This document shows positions 55,621 to 64,000 of a DNA stretch of 64,000 nt, in pieces (the stretch's first letter is position 1; every line of letters starts with the position of its first letter). Under the pieces are notes generated by a model. That model had not been told where the DNA came from and searched no databases. It saw only the letters and a program-made list of their open reading frames with translations. A program made the position numbers and the translations under genes. The DNA is from Paraglaciecola algarum. Lineage in GTDB: Bacteria > Pseudomonadota > Gammaproteobacteria > Enterobacterales > Alteromonadaceae. Location: assembly GCF_021532655.1 (NCBI RefSeq), contig NZ_JAKGAS010000004.1, positions 62,001 through 126,000 on the forward strand. The letters are read 5' to 3'.

Positions 55621-56553
55621 CTAGTTCGATGAAACTGGACGGTATGCCCTTGTCCAATCTACATACATTTTGTTTTTACTCGGGTCATCTAGCTGCTCTA
55701 AACTAGGTGTAATACCTTTCTTGGCACGCCAAACGTGGTCTTCCATATCAAAAATAATCCGCAATGGCCTATCAAAAAAATGCCCATCAGGATCGGTCAA
55801 ATCAGTTTCAGTGGATAACACTCGAACAAGTTTTCCATCAAGATAAAACTCCATGTGTTTAGGGCTTTTCCAATAAAAACCAAATCGATGAAAGTCTTTA
55901 TTTAACAGCGCTTTGTCTGGAGTTTGATAATGTTTGGCTTTATGCCCATAATCTTCTAAATAGTCATTTGTGCCTGGATCTCGCTTAAATATATGGTAAT
56001 TGGTCGACATTTGTTTAGCGTTGTAATCTGTGTCGCCATAGGTTTCAGTGACATCGATTTCGTATTTATCATCATCACTTAACATCCAAAAATTACTGGC
56101 CAATGCCAAGCTAGATATTTTCATACTCGCTTCTACAAAGATTGGATATTCAATATTCCTTTTAGCGGTAACAAAACCAGTGTAAATCGTTTTTTTAGAT
56201 TTAAAACCACCATAATCTGCCGGCTTACCCTGTTGAGGCTCAGGCACTGCACTCGCCGATAACACTAACAAGCCATTTTCTAATGCACTGTGCTGCGCAC
56301 TAAAATAAGTGGCACCTGGCCCTTTCCACCCGCGAATATGATTGTCATGCCATTTGTCATAAAACTCTGCGGTTTTGCCAACATAGTTAAAGTTATCACT
56401 AACCTCGTCAATTAATTCCCATTTAGCTGTAGAATTAATATTTTCAGGTAAGGATACATCTTGCCAACCTAACCCATTTGTATGATTTATACCGGAGTAA
56501 GAACAACTAGATAAAATCCATAAAGCACCCAAACACATACCAAAACGCCACAT
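55621..56553 (-). CDS. GH16 family lipoprotein, agarase/porphyranase-like
   Basis: About 310 residues from the ATG at 56551-56553; a TTG seven codons upstream is possible. The lipobox LSSC anchors it in a membrane. The GH16 active site ExDxxE is complete in YEIDVTETYG, with the flanking strand SNFWMLSDDDK and a C-terminal HRFGFYWKSPKHMEFYLDGKLV. Family GH16 members of this length cut agar, porphyran or carrageenan in red algal walls; which one is not decided by sequence reading. It leads the operon with the DUF5060 gene. Confidence 0.82.
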   Translation of the reverse strand: MWRFGMCLGALWILSSCSYSGINHTNGLGWQDVSLPENINSTAKWELIDEVSDNFNYVGKTAEFYDKWHDNHIRGWKGPGATYFSAQHSALENGLLVLSASAVPEPQQGKPADYGGFKSKKTIYTGFVTAKRNIEYPIFVEASMKISSLALASNFWMLSDDDKYEIDVTETYGDTDYNAKQMSTNYHIFKRDPGTNDYLEDYGHKAKHYQTPDKALLNKDFHRFGFYWKSPKHMEFYLDGKLVRVLSTETDLTDPDGHFFDRPLRIIFDMEDHVWRAKKGITPSLEQLDDPSKNKMYVDWTRAYRPVSSN

Positions 56554-56583
56554 AAATTCACTTATCCAACCCAAAAATTAAAC

Positions 56584-56595
56584 ATTGTTAACAAT
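56584..56595. promoter_or_regulatory. Palindrome upstream of the GH16 operon
   Basis: attgttaacaat is a perfect 12-bp palindrome within aacattgttaacaata, about 31 nt before the GH16 start. The core AACATTGTTAA is also found, on the other strand, ahead of the sulfatase gene at 63395-63416. Confidence 0.4.
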
Positions 56596-56777
56596 AATAC
56601 GCTCATTCCCAACCAAAAATCAATCATATACAAACTGCAAAATGTATATTTAAACCAAATAGTATGATTAATTAAGATGCATTTTACTGACAATATAAAA
56701 AACCTAATTAAAGGCAATGAAGTTTAGAGAGATCAGTATTACTATTTAAAAGGTAAAACCTAGAATGTAAGGAAATC

Positions 56778-57473
56778 ATTATCTTAATCCAACTTACCCC
56801 AGAACAAGCTCGTGTGATAGGTGTATTACTTGAAAAAGAAATCACCACGCCAGACCAATATCCTCTCTCTTTAAATAGCTTAACCTTAGGCTGCAACCAA
56901 AAAAGTAACCGAGATCCTGTTGTTAGTTTTACTGAATCAGAGGTACAAACTATTTTAGATGAGCTAACCGACAAAAAACTGATACTTGAATACACAGGCG
57001 TGGGAAGTCGCGTAGTTAAGTACAAACATAGATTCTGTAATACTGAATTCAGTGACTTAAAGTTTAATCGCCAACAACTCGCCATTATCTGTGTAATGTT
57101 ACTCAGAGGTCCGCAAACACCCGGCGAGTTAAGAACCCGTACTAACCGTTTAGCTGAGTTTGCTAACGTTGAAGCGGTTGAGCAAGCTCTGCAGCAATTG
57201 ACCAAGCTAAACGATGAGTGTTTGGTGGTGAAACTAGAAAGAGAACCAGGTAAACGAGACTCACGTTATGCTCACTTGTTTAGTGGTGAAGTAGAAGTTG
57301 CCGCAGCTAGTGCCCAAACTTTTTCACCAAGTCTCAATCAACCAGCGGCCTCAGCTGAAAGCTCATTAGATAGTGACGCTATGAGTCGCATCTCTGCACT
57401 AGAACAACAAGTGGCAGACTTAACCAGTCAGTTAGCAGAACTTAAAGAAATAGTAGATATATTGTCTGAGTAA
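56778..57473 (+). CDS. yceH: YceH family protein (DUF480), probable ATT start
   Basis: About 231 residues. YceH proteins begin about ten residues before [11 protein letters not shown]. Here the matching N-terminus ([14 protein letters not shown]) has no ATG, GTG or TTG, but an ATT at 56778 follows TAAGGAAA with good spacing. The GTG at 56814 would cut off the first helix. Two winged-helix domains ([36 protein letters not shown]) fill the core, and a coiled coil ([20 protein letters not shown]) ends it. Function unclear; related to virulence regulators in some species. Confidence 0.8.
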   Translation: MILIQLTPEQARVIGVLLEKEITTPDQYPLSLNSLTLGCNQKSNRDPVVSFTESEVQTILDELTDKKLILEYTGVGSRVVKYKHRFCNTEFSDLKFNRQQLAIICVMLLRGPQTPGELRTRTNRLAEFANVEAVEQALQQLTKLNDECLVVKLEREPGKRDSRYAHLFSGEVEVAAASAQTFSPSLNQPAASAESSLDSDAMSRISALEQQVADLTSQLAELKEIVDILSE

Positions 57474-57497
57474 TGTAAAAGCAACGCTCTTTAAGAA

Positions 57498-57617
57498 CGG
57501 CAATAAGTCGCTCCCAGCTATAGATTGGCTTGTCAGATGTCCATACCTGGCCATCTGACAAGCCAATTATTCAATGGGGAATTTATAATCGTAAGAAAAT
57601 CAAACCCATGGCTTCGA
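57498..57617. repeat. Dispersed palindromic repeat, copy 3 (inverted)
   Basis: Inverse of copy 2 at 36794: cggcaataagtcgctcccagct, attggcttgtcagatg with its mate catctgacaagccaat (57523-57568), tggggaattta and ccatggcttcg. It lies between yceH and a small membrane gene. Confidence 0.8.
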
Positions 57618-57628
57618 CACTAAGGATC

Positions 57629-57844
57629 TTATTTCGTATTTTTATTAAACAGAAATGTAGTCTGCTTATAAACCAATTTAAAAACCACTAGATAAACTGC
57701 AATTTGAATAAATGCATACACAGGGTTATATGCATCTTCACCAAAAACATTGTAGTTAAATACCGAAAAGAGAAACATAGAGATAAAACATGTAACAACA
57801 ATAGCCACAGCAAAATGTAAAAATTGAATTCCCTTTTTCATCAT
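57629..57844 (-). CDS. Small membrane protein, unknown
   Basis: 71 residues with two membrane segments (FLHFAVAIVVTCFISMFLFSV and YAFIQIAVYLVVFKLVY) and a basic C-terminus (NKNTK). No family is recognised. A second ATG follows the first. It precedes the VOC gene on the same strand only by direction, with a 57-bp gap. Confidence 0.5.
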   Translation of the reverse strand: MMKKGIQFLHFAVAIVVTCFISMFLFSVFNYNVFGEDAYNPVYAFIQIAVYLVVFKLVYKQTTFLFNKNTK

Positions 57845-57901
57845 ACTGCCCTAATTTTATTGACAAGCTAGGCGTTTAGTCGATTAACAAGGCCAACTCT
57901 T

Positions 57902-58294
57902 TTAACCATCAGCTTGTTCATACAGCTCCAGAGGAAGACCATCAGGATCCTGAAAAAAGGTGAATTTTTTATTTGTATATTCATCAACTCTGATGGGTTC
58001 TACATCAATACCTTTTGACAAAAGATAATCCTTTACTGATTCAACAGACTCCACAACAAATGCCAAATGCCTTAACCCTAAAGCTTCTGGAAAACTTGGT
58101 CTTGCTGGCGAATTAGGGAAAGAGAACAATTCAATTTGACCGCCATAAGGTAATTTCAAATCGAGTTTAAAAGAATCACGCTCTTGTCGATAATTCTCAG
58201 CAATCACTTCTAACCCAAGAATTGAAGTATAAAAATCCTTAGATTTTTTATAATCTGAACAAATAATGGCTGCATGATGAATAGATTTTAGCAA
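57902..58294 (-). CDS. VOC family protein, YaeR-like
   Basis: About 130 residues from a TTG at 58292-58294, chosen because AAGGA lies eight bases before it and the result (LLKSIHHAAIICSDY) matches the family length; an ATG 12 codons upstream is less likely. The glyoxalase fold shows SIHHAAI, RQERDSFKLDL, GGQIELFSFP, LRHLAFVV and DPDGLPLELYE, with His and Glu ligands for a metal. Related to E. coli YaeR (glyoxalase-like); the substrate is unknown. Confidence 0.8.
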   Translation of the reverse strand: MLKSIHHAAIICSDYKKSKDFYTSILGLEVIAENYRQERDSFKLDLKLPYGGQIELFSFPNSPARPSFPEALGLRHLAFVVESVESVKDYLLSKGIDVEPIRVDEYTNKKFTFFQDPDGLPLELYEQADG

Positions 58295-58577
58295 ACTAGT
58301 GATCCTTGTGGTCTTTAAAGCTTTTATCAATCAGACCTAAAGTTAATTCAACATTTCCCCATATTTTAGGTATCTATACCATACCATTCGGCTTTTATTC
58401 AGTAGTTAGCTTTTAGTTCTTTATTGTTGAATATTAACTAGGATAAACAGGCGTTATTCAAACAAGAGCTTTAAGACCCAAGTTGACACAAATAAGTAAC
58501 AGAATGTTATTAATTATTTGACCGATTTTTTCAGCTCAGGTATGGTGCCTGCCAACTGGTAACAGGCTAAAATTGAT

Positions 58578-58820
58578 ATGACAAGTAGAAAAAAAGCAGA
58601 ATCCTTAACTTTTGAACAATCAATGCAAGAGTTAGAAGAGTTAGTCACCAAAATGGAACAAGGGGAACTCCCATTAGAAGACGCACTTAAGAGTTTTGAG
58701 CGAGGCATTCAATTGGCTCGACATAGTCAAAAACAGTTAAAAGACGCCGAACAAAAAGTGCAAATATTGACCAGTCAAAATGGTCAACAAACTTTGGATG
58801 TATTTGAGTCAAATAACTAG
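58578..58820 (+). CDS. xseB: Exodeoxyribonuclease VII small subunit
   Basis: 80 residues. SFEQSMQELEELVTKMEQGELPLEDALKSFERGIQL is the XseB signature. It binds XseA to degrade single-stranded DNA. The last base of its stop overlaps the GTG start of ispA, and it heads the xseB-ispA-dxs cluster as in most gammaproteobacteria. Confidence 0.96.
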   Translation: MTSRKKAESLTFEQSMQELEELVTKMEQGELPLEDALKSFERGIQLARHSQKQLKDAEQKVQILTSQNGQQTLDVFESNN

Positions 58821-59704
58821 TGAATTTAGTCCAATACCAGCAAGCCATAAAAAATAGAGTTGATTCAAATTTAACCCAGCAAATCAACTCTTTGCCTGAT
58901 CACGCAGAATCATTAAAACAAGCCATGTTGTACGCTTTATTGATAGGCGGTAAAAGAATGCGCCCATTTTTAGTCTATGCCGCAGGTGAAATGTTAGGCG
59001 TTTCTGCTGAAGACTTAAATGGTCCTGCTATGGCAATTGAAGCTATTCATGCCTATTCACTTATTCATGATGATTTACCTGCTATGGATGATGACGAGTT
59101 ACGGCGAGGACACCCCACTTGTCATATTAAGTTTGATGAAGCAACCGCCATTTTAGCCGGCGATGCATTACAAACCTTAGCCTTTGAAATTTTATGTGAT
59201 TATTCAATGAGTCAAGAAAACAAACGAATTGAGTTAGTCAAAATTCTTAGTAAAGCTTCTGGTTTTCATGGCATGTGTGGCGGTCAAGCGATGGATCTTG
59301 CTGCAACGGATAAACAAATCAGTCAGCAGCAACTAGAGTCTCTTCACAGTAAAAAAACTGGCGCGTTATTAATCGCTTGTGTTGAAATGGCGATTGCCTT
59401 GGCAGCTGACATCTCGGAGCAAAACAAACAATATTTGTTAAAGTTTGCCCAAACTATTGGTTTAGCGTTTCAAGTCCAAGACGATATATTAGATGTGACT
59501 AGCGATTCAAAAACCTTAGGTAAACCACAAGGTTCAGACCAAGAACAAAACAAAAGCACTTACCCGGCTATGTTAGGATTAGCCGAGGCACAAACTTATC
59601 TTGAAGAACTTCATCAACAAGCACTTCAAGCTTTGCGCGCTTTGCCTTACAATACCCAGATATTGCAATCTTTTACCGATTTTGTGATCCACCGTACTTA
59701 CTAG
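58820..59704 (+). CDS. ispA: Farnesyl diphosphate synthase
   Basis: 294 residues. The two aspartate-rich motifs are DDLPAMDDDELRRG and QVQDDILDVT, and GGKRMRPFLVY binds the isopentenyl diphosphate. It joins C5 units into farnesyl diphosphate for quinones and cell wall lipids. A GTG start (TAGTG) overlaps xseB by one base, and dxs follows after 62 bp. Confidence 0.95.
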   Translation: MNLVQYQQAIKNRVDSNLTQQINSLPDHAESLKQAMLYALLIGGKRMRPFLVYAAGEMLGVSAEDLNGPAMAIEAIHAYSLIHDDLPAMDDDELRRGHPTCHIKFDEATAILAGDALQTLAFEILCDYSMSQENKRIELVKILSKASGFHGMCGGQAMDLAATDKQISQQQLESLHSKKTGALLIACVEMAIALAADISEQNKQYLLKFAQTIGLAFQVQDDILDVTSDSKTLGKPQGSDQEQNKSTYPAMLGLAEAQTYLEELHQQALQALRALPYNTQILQSFTDFVIHRTY

Positions 59705-59766
59705 ATCAGTTGAATCTGGGCTTGGGTGCAACCGAATAAATTAATAATGAATTTAGAAACAATTTA

Positions 59767-61629
59767 ATGACCCTAGATATTGCCCATTATCCCACTCTAG
59801 CTTTGGCCGACACCCCAGAACAATTAAGAGAACTGCCTAAAGAAAAGTTGCAACAACTGGCAACTGAATTACGTCAATACTTGTTGACCAGTGTGAGTAA
59901 AAGTAGTGGTCATTTTGCTTCAGGTTTAGGCACAGTCGAGCTAACTGTTGCCTTGCATTACGTTTATAACACACCTTTTGACCGCTTATTATGGGACGTT
60001 GGGCACCAAGCTTATCCCCATAAAATACTCACAGGTAGACGTGAGCGCATGCAAAGTATTCGTCAAAAAGGTGGTTTACATCCCTTCCCTTGGCCGAAAG
60101 AAAGTGAATTTGATACCTTTGCTGTAGGTCATTCATCTACCTCAATTAGTGCTGCCTTAGGTATGGCAGTTGCGGCTGAAAAAGAAGCTTTAGGCCGTAA
60201 GGTGGTTGCGGTAATTGGTGATGGTGCTATGACCGCAGGCATGGCATTTGAAGCCCTTAATCACGGCGGCGATATTAGCAAAGACATGTTAGTCATTTTA
60301 AATGACAATGAAATGTCTATTTCAGAAAATGTGGGCGCACTCAACAGCCATCTTGCGCGTTTATTGACTGGCAACTTTTTCAACTCAATTCGAGACGGCA
60401 GCAAAAAATTACTCAGTAACGTGCCTCCCATTAAAGAATTTGCCAGCCGCGCTGAAGAACACATAAAAGGCATGGTAGTACCAGGTACTATATTTGAAGA
60501 ATTAGGCTTTAAGTACATAGGCCCAATTGACGGTCATGATGTAAATGGTGTGGTGGATACCCTGCGAAATATGCGCAATATTAAGGGTCCACAAATTCTT
60601 CACGTTGTCACCAAGAAAGGCAAAGGTTACGAGTCGGCAGAACAAGATCCAATCAAGTTTCATGCTGTGCCTAAGTTTAATCCCGCAGACCAAAGTTTAC
60701 CTAAAGCTCCGCCTAGCAACCCCACCTTTTCTGCTGTATTTGGCGAGTGGTTGTGTAACATGGCTAAACAAGATCCCAAATTAATGGCTATTACGCCAGC
60801 TATGCGAGAAGGCTCAGGTATGGTGAAGTTTTCACAGCAGTTTCCAGAGCAATATTTTGATGTGGCGATTGCCGAACAACATGCTGTGACTTTTGCCGCA
60901 GGGCTTGCCAAAGAAGGCTTAAATACGGTAGTGGCTATTTATTCAACTTTCTTACAACGTGCATACGATCAATTAATACATGATGTCGCCTTACAAGAAC
61001 TGCCAGTTTTGTTTGCTATAGACAGAGCGGGATTAGTCGGAGCAGACGGCCCCACTCACCAAGGTGCATTTGATATTCCATTTTTACGCTGTATACCTAA
61101 TATGGTGATTATGGCACCAGCAGATGAAAATGAATGTCGTCAAATGTTGTACACAGGCCACAAGCTAAACAAACCGGCAGCTGTGCGTTATCCAAGAGGC
61201 TCTGCTACTGGTGTCACACCCACCGCCGAGATGTCAGAATTAACCATAGGTAAAAGCCGTTCTATCAGACAAGGTAAAAAAGTCGCCATCTTAAATTTTG
61301 GTATTTTACTACCTTATGCACAACAAGCAGCCGAAGAGTTAGACGCAACAGTTATTGATATGCGTTTTGTTAAACCGCTAGATACGCAAATTATTGATAG
61401 TCTGGCAGCAGACCATGAGTTATTTGTCAGTATTGAAGATGGGGCAATTATGGGTGGTGCAGGAAGTGCGGTCGCCGAATATTTAATGTCTTCTAAACAC
61501 ACCAGTAAACTCATCCAGTTAGGCCTACCAGACGAGTTTATTATGCAGGGTACTCAACAAGAAATGTATGCCGAATTAGGTTTAGATGCCGCCGGGATCT
61601 CAGCTAAGATATCTGCGTTTTATAACTAG
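59767..61629 (+). CDS. dxs: 1-deoxy-D-xylulose-5-phosphate synthase
   Basis: 620 residues. The thiamine diphosphate motif [18 protein letters not shown] with [14 protein letters not shown], the transketolase middle domain ([37 protein letters not shown]) and the C-terminal domain are complete. It condenses pyruvate and glyceraldehyde-3-phosphate to start the MEP pathway, feeding ispA. The ATG follows at AATTTA with a weak ribosome site. Confidence 0.97.
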   Translation: MTLDIAHYPTLALADTPEQLRELPKEKLQQLATELRQYLLTSVSKSSGHFASGLGTVELTVALHYVYNTPFDRLLWDVGHQAYPHKILTGRRERMQSIRQKGGLHPFPWPKESEFDTFAVGHSSTSISAALGMAVAAEKEALGRKVVAVIGDGAMTAGMAFEALNHGGDISKDMLVILNDNEMSISENVGALNSHLARLLTGNFFNSIRDGSKKLLSNVPPIKEFASRAEEHIKGMVVPGTIFEELGFKYIGPIDGHDVNGVVDTLRNMRNIKGPQILHVVTKKGKGYESAEQDPIKFHAVPKFNPADQSLPKAPPSNPTFSAVFGEWLCNMAKQDPKLMAITPAMREGSGMVKFSQQFPEQYFDVAIAEQHAVTFAAGLAKEGLNTVVAIYSTFLQRAYDQLIHDVALQELPVLFAIDRAGLVGADGPTHQGAFDIPFLRCIPNMVIMAPADENECRQMLYTGHKLNKPAAVRYPRGSATGVTPTAEMSELTIGKSRSIRQGKKVAILNFGILLPYAQQAAEELDATVIDMRFVKPLDTQIIDSLAADHELFVSIEDGAIMGGAGSAVAEYLMSSKHTSKLIQLGLPDEFIMQGTQQEMYAELGLDAAGISAKISAFYN

Positions 61630-61650
61630 TTTCTTAAAATAATAAAGATC

Positions 61651-61675
61651 CAAGATCCTGCTAAAAAGGATCTTG
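61651..61675. terminator. Hairpin between dxs and the sulfatase gene
   Basis: caagatcc (61651-61658) and ggatcttg (61668-61675) pair perfectly. It overlaps the end of the convergent sulfatase gene. Only a weak T-run follows, so it is a likely but not strong terminator of dxs. Confidence 0.55.
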
Positions 61676-63373
61676 AGGTTTAATTTTAATGATGTCAGCG
61701 TAATCAACTATTTGATTCTTTTGTTTCCATTCTTGACTCAATTTATCTAGTTTTTTCACCAGCTCTGGCTTTTTTTTAGCCAAATTGTTAGTTTCGCCTG
61801 GATCATTGAATAAATCGTATAATTCATAGTTTATGCCTGGTTTAGCTAAGGTTTGTAAATACCAACCTGGCTCACTTAACAGTTTCCAGCGGCCCTGATA
61901 AATCACACTTTGCTGGCCTTTGTCATTAAAAAATAGAGTTTCTGGGGGCTGAATTTTGTCACCCTTTAGCGAAGCTAACACACTACGACCATCTAAAGGT
62001 TTAGGGCTACTTTCTCTAAAAAACGTGGGGAACTGAGTCTTGGTGACTTCTAACAAGGTAGGCATCCAATCTCCCACCCAAATAACATCATCATTAATAG
62101 TATTTTCTTTAATCACACCAGGCCAAGTAGCAATAGCATGGGCTCTGGCACCACCTTCCCATAACAAGGCTTTTACACCTTTGAAAGGCACATTCATTAA
62201 ATCGCCAATGTGAGACGCCGCGCCATTATCTGACATATATACAATTAGCGTATTCTCATACTCACCAGTTTGTTTCAGGCTAGCGATGAGTTTTCCAACA
62301 TTCTCATCTAGTTTTTCCATCATGGCAGCGTGTACGGCAGACTGTAAACGAAATGCTTGTACTTTTTCGTCAGATGCGTTTTTCCACAAGTGGTTCTTGA
62401 TATCTGTATTGGCTTGCTGGGGAAACAAACCTTGTTCAATACTATGTTTATGTCGCTCATCAGCAATTTGCTGTAGGTTTTGATAACGTTTTAAATATTT
62501 TTGCACTAACTCTTCAGGCGCTTGTAAAGGTTTGTGAGGTGCTCGATATGCCATATACATGAAGAAAGGCTGTGACTTTTTAGTCGCTTGTTGGATCATA
62601 TCAACAGCTCTGTCTGTCATACCATCAGTGGCATAAAAGGCTTTACCTTGTTTGCCGTGATTAGCTGCGTAGTGCTTTTTCTCGAATTCACTTTTTGCAT
62701 AAGCATGCATATTGTAATGATAATCATATTTCAGCGTAGCTTTTTGATTTCCTTCATAATAAAGGTGCCTATCAGTTGGGGTATAAAACAAGTTTCCTTG
62801 GGCTCCGTGAAACACAAAACTTTGTTGAAACCCGCGCTGTGGCGGCAGGGCTAAATAGTCTGCCTGCATTTCTTCAGGCGTTAATTGCATACTAGGTGGG
62901 TGCGTACTGCGCCATTGTTCGATAAGACTTTGTGGGCCATCTTTAACGTAACTCCCACCAAGGTGCCACTTACCTACCATCATAGTTTGATAACCATTAT
63001 CAGCCAACAATTCAGAGATCAGAGGTTGTTCATACGGTAATCTGCCTCGATGCGCCTTAAAAGGTAATTCACGCACCCAATCTCCTACTACGCCTCCACC
63101 AAAACCAACATGTGCAGCATCAACACCAGTTAACAAAGATGCCCTGGTAGGACTGCATCGCGCGTTGCTGTAAAAAGAACTAAAGCGCATGCCTTGTTTG
63201 GCCATTTGATCTAAGTTTGGTGTGTCAATTTCACCACCAAAACTACCTAGATCTGTATAACCCGCATCATCAGATAATATAAAAATAATATTTGGACGTT
63301 TATCCTTTGCTTGAACCATAAAACAGCATAAACAAGCGATGAGTGTAAAAAGAGTAAAGTTGAAGTTTTTCAT
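61661..63373 (-). CDS. Arylsulfatase (type I sulfatase family S1)
   Basis: About 570 residues from the ATG at 63371-63373 (MKNFNFTLF), which opens a signal peptide (to VQAKDK); a longer frame starts 12 codons upstream. The formylglycine site CSPTRAS (C-x-P-x-R) is intact, with the metal residues in ILSDDAGYTDLG, MVGKWHLGG and YMSDNGAASHIG. It removes sulfate esters from polysaccharides, fitting the GH16 and DUF5060 genes nearby. An activating FGE or anSME must be encoded elsewhere. Confidence 0.9.
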   Translation of the reverse strand: MKNFNFTLFTLIACLCCFMVQAKDKRPNIIFILSDDAGYTDLGSFGGEIDTPNLDQMAKQGMRFSSFYSNARCSPTRASLLTGVDAAHVGFGGGVVGDWVRELPFKAHRGRLPYEQPLISELLADNGYQTMMVGKWHLGGSYVKDGPQSLIEQWRSTHPPSMQLTPEEMQADYLALPPQRGFQQSFVFHGAQGNLFYTPTDRHLYYEGNQKATLKYDYHYNMHAYAKSEFEKKHYAANHGKQGKAFYATDGMTDRAVDMIQQATKKSQPFFMYMAYRAPHKPLQAPEELVQKYLKRYQNLQQIADERHKHSIEQGLFPQQANTDIKNHLWKNASDEKVQAFRLQSAVHAAMMEKLDENVGKLIASLKQTGEYENTLIVYMSDNGAASHIGDLMNVPFKGVKALLWEGGARAHAIATWPGVIKENTINDDVIWVGDWMPTLLEVTKTQFPTFFRESSPKPLDGRSVLASLKGDKIQPPETLFFNDKGQQSVIYQGRWKLLSEPGWYLQTLAKPGINYELYDLFNDPGETNNLAKKKPELVKKLDKLSQEWKQKNQIVDYADIIKIKPQDPF

Positions 63374-63394
63374 TCTTAGATCCGCACAACAAAT

Positions 63395-63416
63395 GTCAAC
63401 AATTAACAATGTTGAC
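63395..63416. promoter_or_regulatory. Inverted repeat upstream of the sulfatase gene
   Basis: gtcaaca/tgttgac arms (63395-63401 and 63410-63416) lie about 22 nt before the sulfatase start. On the minus strand the site reads gtcaacattgttaattgtt, sharing AACATTGTTAA with the GH16 site at 56584. Confidence 0.4.
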
Positions 63417-63598
63417 GTGAGTATATCTAAATATATCCATAAAGTCAGACGATAATTTTAGAGTAGTTTTGTAATTGACTTATTTGGTTATTGCCGTAAT
63501 CTACCTACTCATTAGTAAAATATATGAGCTTGGTAAAACACATGAACCAGCAGGCTCCAACTCTAAAAAAGTTAAATTAATAAAATGATACTAAATAA

Positions 63599-63742
63599 AC
63601 CACATCAAATTTCGAAACCCATGTTAAGTCTGGCAGTTATCGTCCGCTGGCCTGCACCGGTTTGTATGGCGAAAAACGCTGTGGTTTGATGTAGTAAATA
63701 ATAAATATCTCAAAAAGCCGCAGCATTCAGTCTGCGGCTTTT
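63599..63742 (+). ncRNA. Candidate structured RNA with terminator
   Basis: accacatcaaa near 63600 and tttgatgtagt near 63685 are near-complementary and could close a stem of about 90 nt. The segment ends in a rho-independent hairpin (aaagccgcag/ctgcggcttt, 63714-63723 and 63732-63741). It lies 107 nt before the EamA gene, so it could be a small RNA or a leader. No known family is recognised. From 63417 to 63598 nothing is seen. Confidence 0.35.
63713..63742 (+). terminator. Rho-independent terminator before the EamA gene
   Basis: Stem aaaagccgcag/ctgcggctttt around cattcagt, T-rich after. Confidence 0.85.
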
Positions 63743-63851
63743 ATCTTTCTGTCCTTCCCCAATAAATAAGAATTGATAAAAACGAGACTAAATTGCTTAG
63801 CTTATGGAAAGTTTTAGCCTAAGTTTTTAAACAAAAAGAAGGAGTTACATC

Positions 63852-64000
63852 ATGAAAGTCGCGATTGCCTACCTAACCGTTGTTCTGGTTTGGTCAACTA
63901 CCCCACTAGGATTGGCTTGGAGTAGTGAGTCTGTTCATCCGAGTATGGCCGGGTTTCTTAGAATGGCAATAGCACTAGTCTTGGGCTCAGTTTTATTACG
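63852..64000 (+). CDS. EamA/DMT family transporter (3' end outside window)
   Basis: Only the first 49 codons are in the window: MKVAIAYLTVVLVWSTTPLG opens a first membrane segment with the VWSTTPLG pattern typical of the EamA drug/metabolite transporter superfamily, followed by SVHPSMAGFLRMAIALVLG. A strong ribosome site (GAAGGAG) precedes the ATG. The substrate is unknown. Confidence 0.75.
   Translation, partial: MKVAIAYLTVVLVWSTTPLGLAWSSESVHPSMAGFLRMAIALVLGSVLL

Overview
This window looks like the chromosome of a marine gammaproteobacterium of the order Alteromonadales, closest in flavour to Paraglaciecola/Glaciecola. That is an inference from the flagellar gene set with FlgP and FlgT, the DUF3025, YIP1 and VF530-type genes, the algal-polysaccharide genes (GH16, DUF5060, sulfatase) and the moderate, AT-leaning base composition. 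No database search was possible.

Layout. 1-4.4 kb: flagellar genes (cheV partial, flgA, flgM with a sigma-28 promoter, flgN, flgP, flgT), then tRNA-Arg(CCT). 4.5-23 kb: core and household genes (M50 protease, metallophosphoesterase lipoprotein, grxD, sodB, an M1 aminopeptidase split by a 29-bp tandem duplication, a secreted SAM-hydrolase-like protein, a CPA2 antiporter, a diguanylate cyclase, a NatAB-type exporter, YIP1, DUF3025), with two related MITE-like palindromic elements. 22.6-37.2 kb: an accessory region that starts after an M28 peptidase whose 3' end is copied again at 27.7 kb. It holds a beta-propeller-like protein, a glycosyltransferase, several decayed gene fragments, a type IV pilin, a transposase relic, YceI/cytochrome b561, a RelE/RHH toxin-antitoxin pair, a two-gene Gabija-type phage-defence system, and four copies of a ~250-bp non-coding element.

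37.2-42.6 kb is the most striking locus. It is an operon gatC-gatA-gatB::aspS in which GatB is fused in one 1113-residue chain to a bacterial-type aspartyl-tRNA synthetase. It is preceded by a 17-residue leader peptide with nine asparagines and by mutually exclusive antiterminator and terminator hairpins. Read together these look like a complete transamidation route to Asn-tRNA(Asn), switched on by ribosome stalling when charged Asn-tRNA is scarce.

42.8-64 kb: a membrane diguanylate cyclase facing a periplasmic binding-protein-like gene, queE/queC, DUF192, two paralogous Cys-rich small lipoproteins, acnB, a cluster of a P-loop-less AAA protein, a BrxR/CapW-like WYL regulator and a RES-Xre toxin-antitoxin pair, a DUF5060-GH16 pair for galactan breakdown, yceH (probable ATT start), a VOC protein, xseB-ispA-dxs (isoprenoid precursors), an arylsulfatase and the start of an EamA-type transporter. 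A third copy of a dispersed palindromic repeat lies at 57.5 kb.
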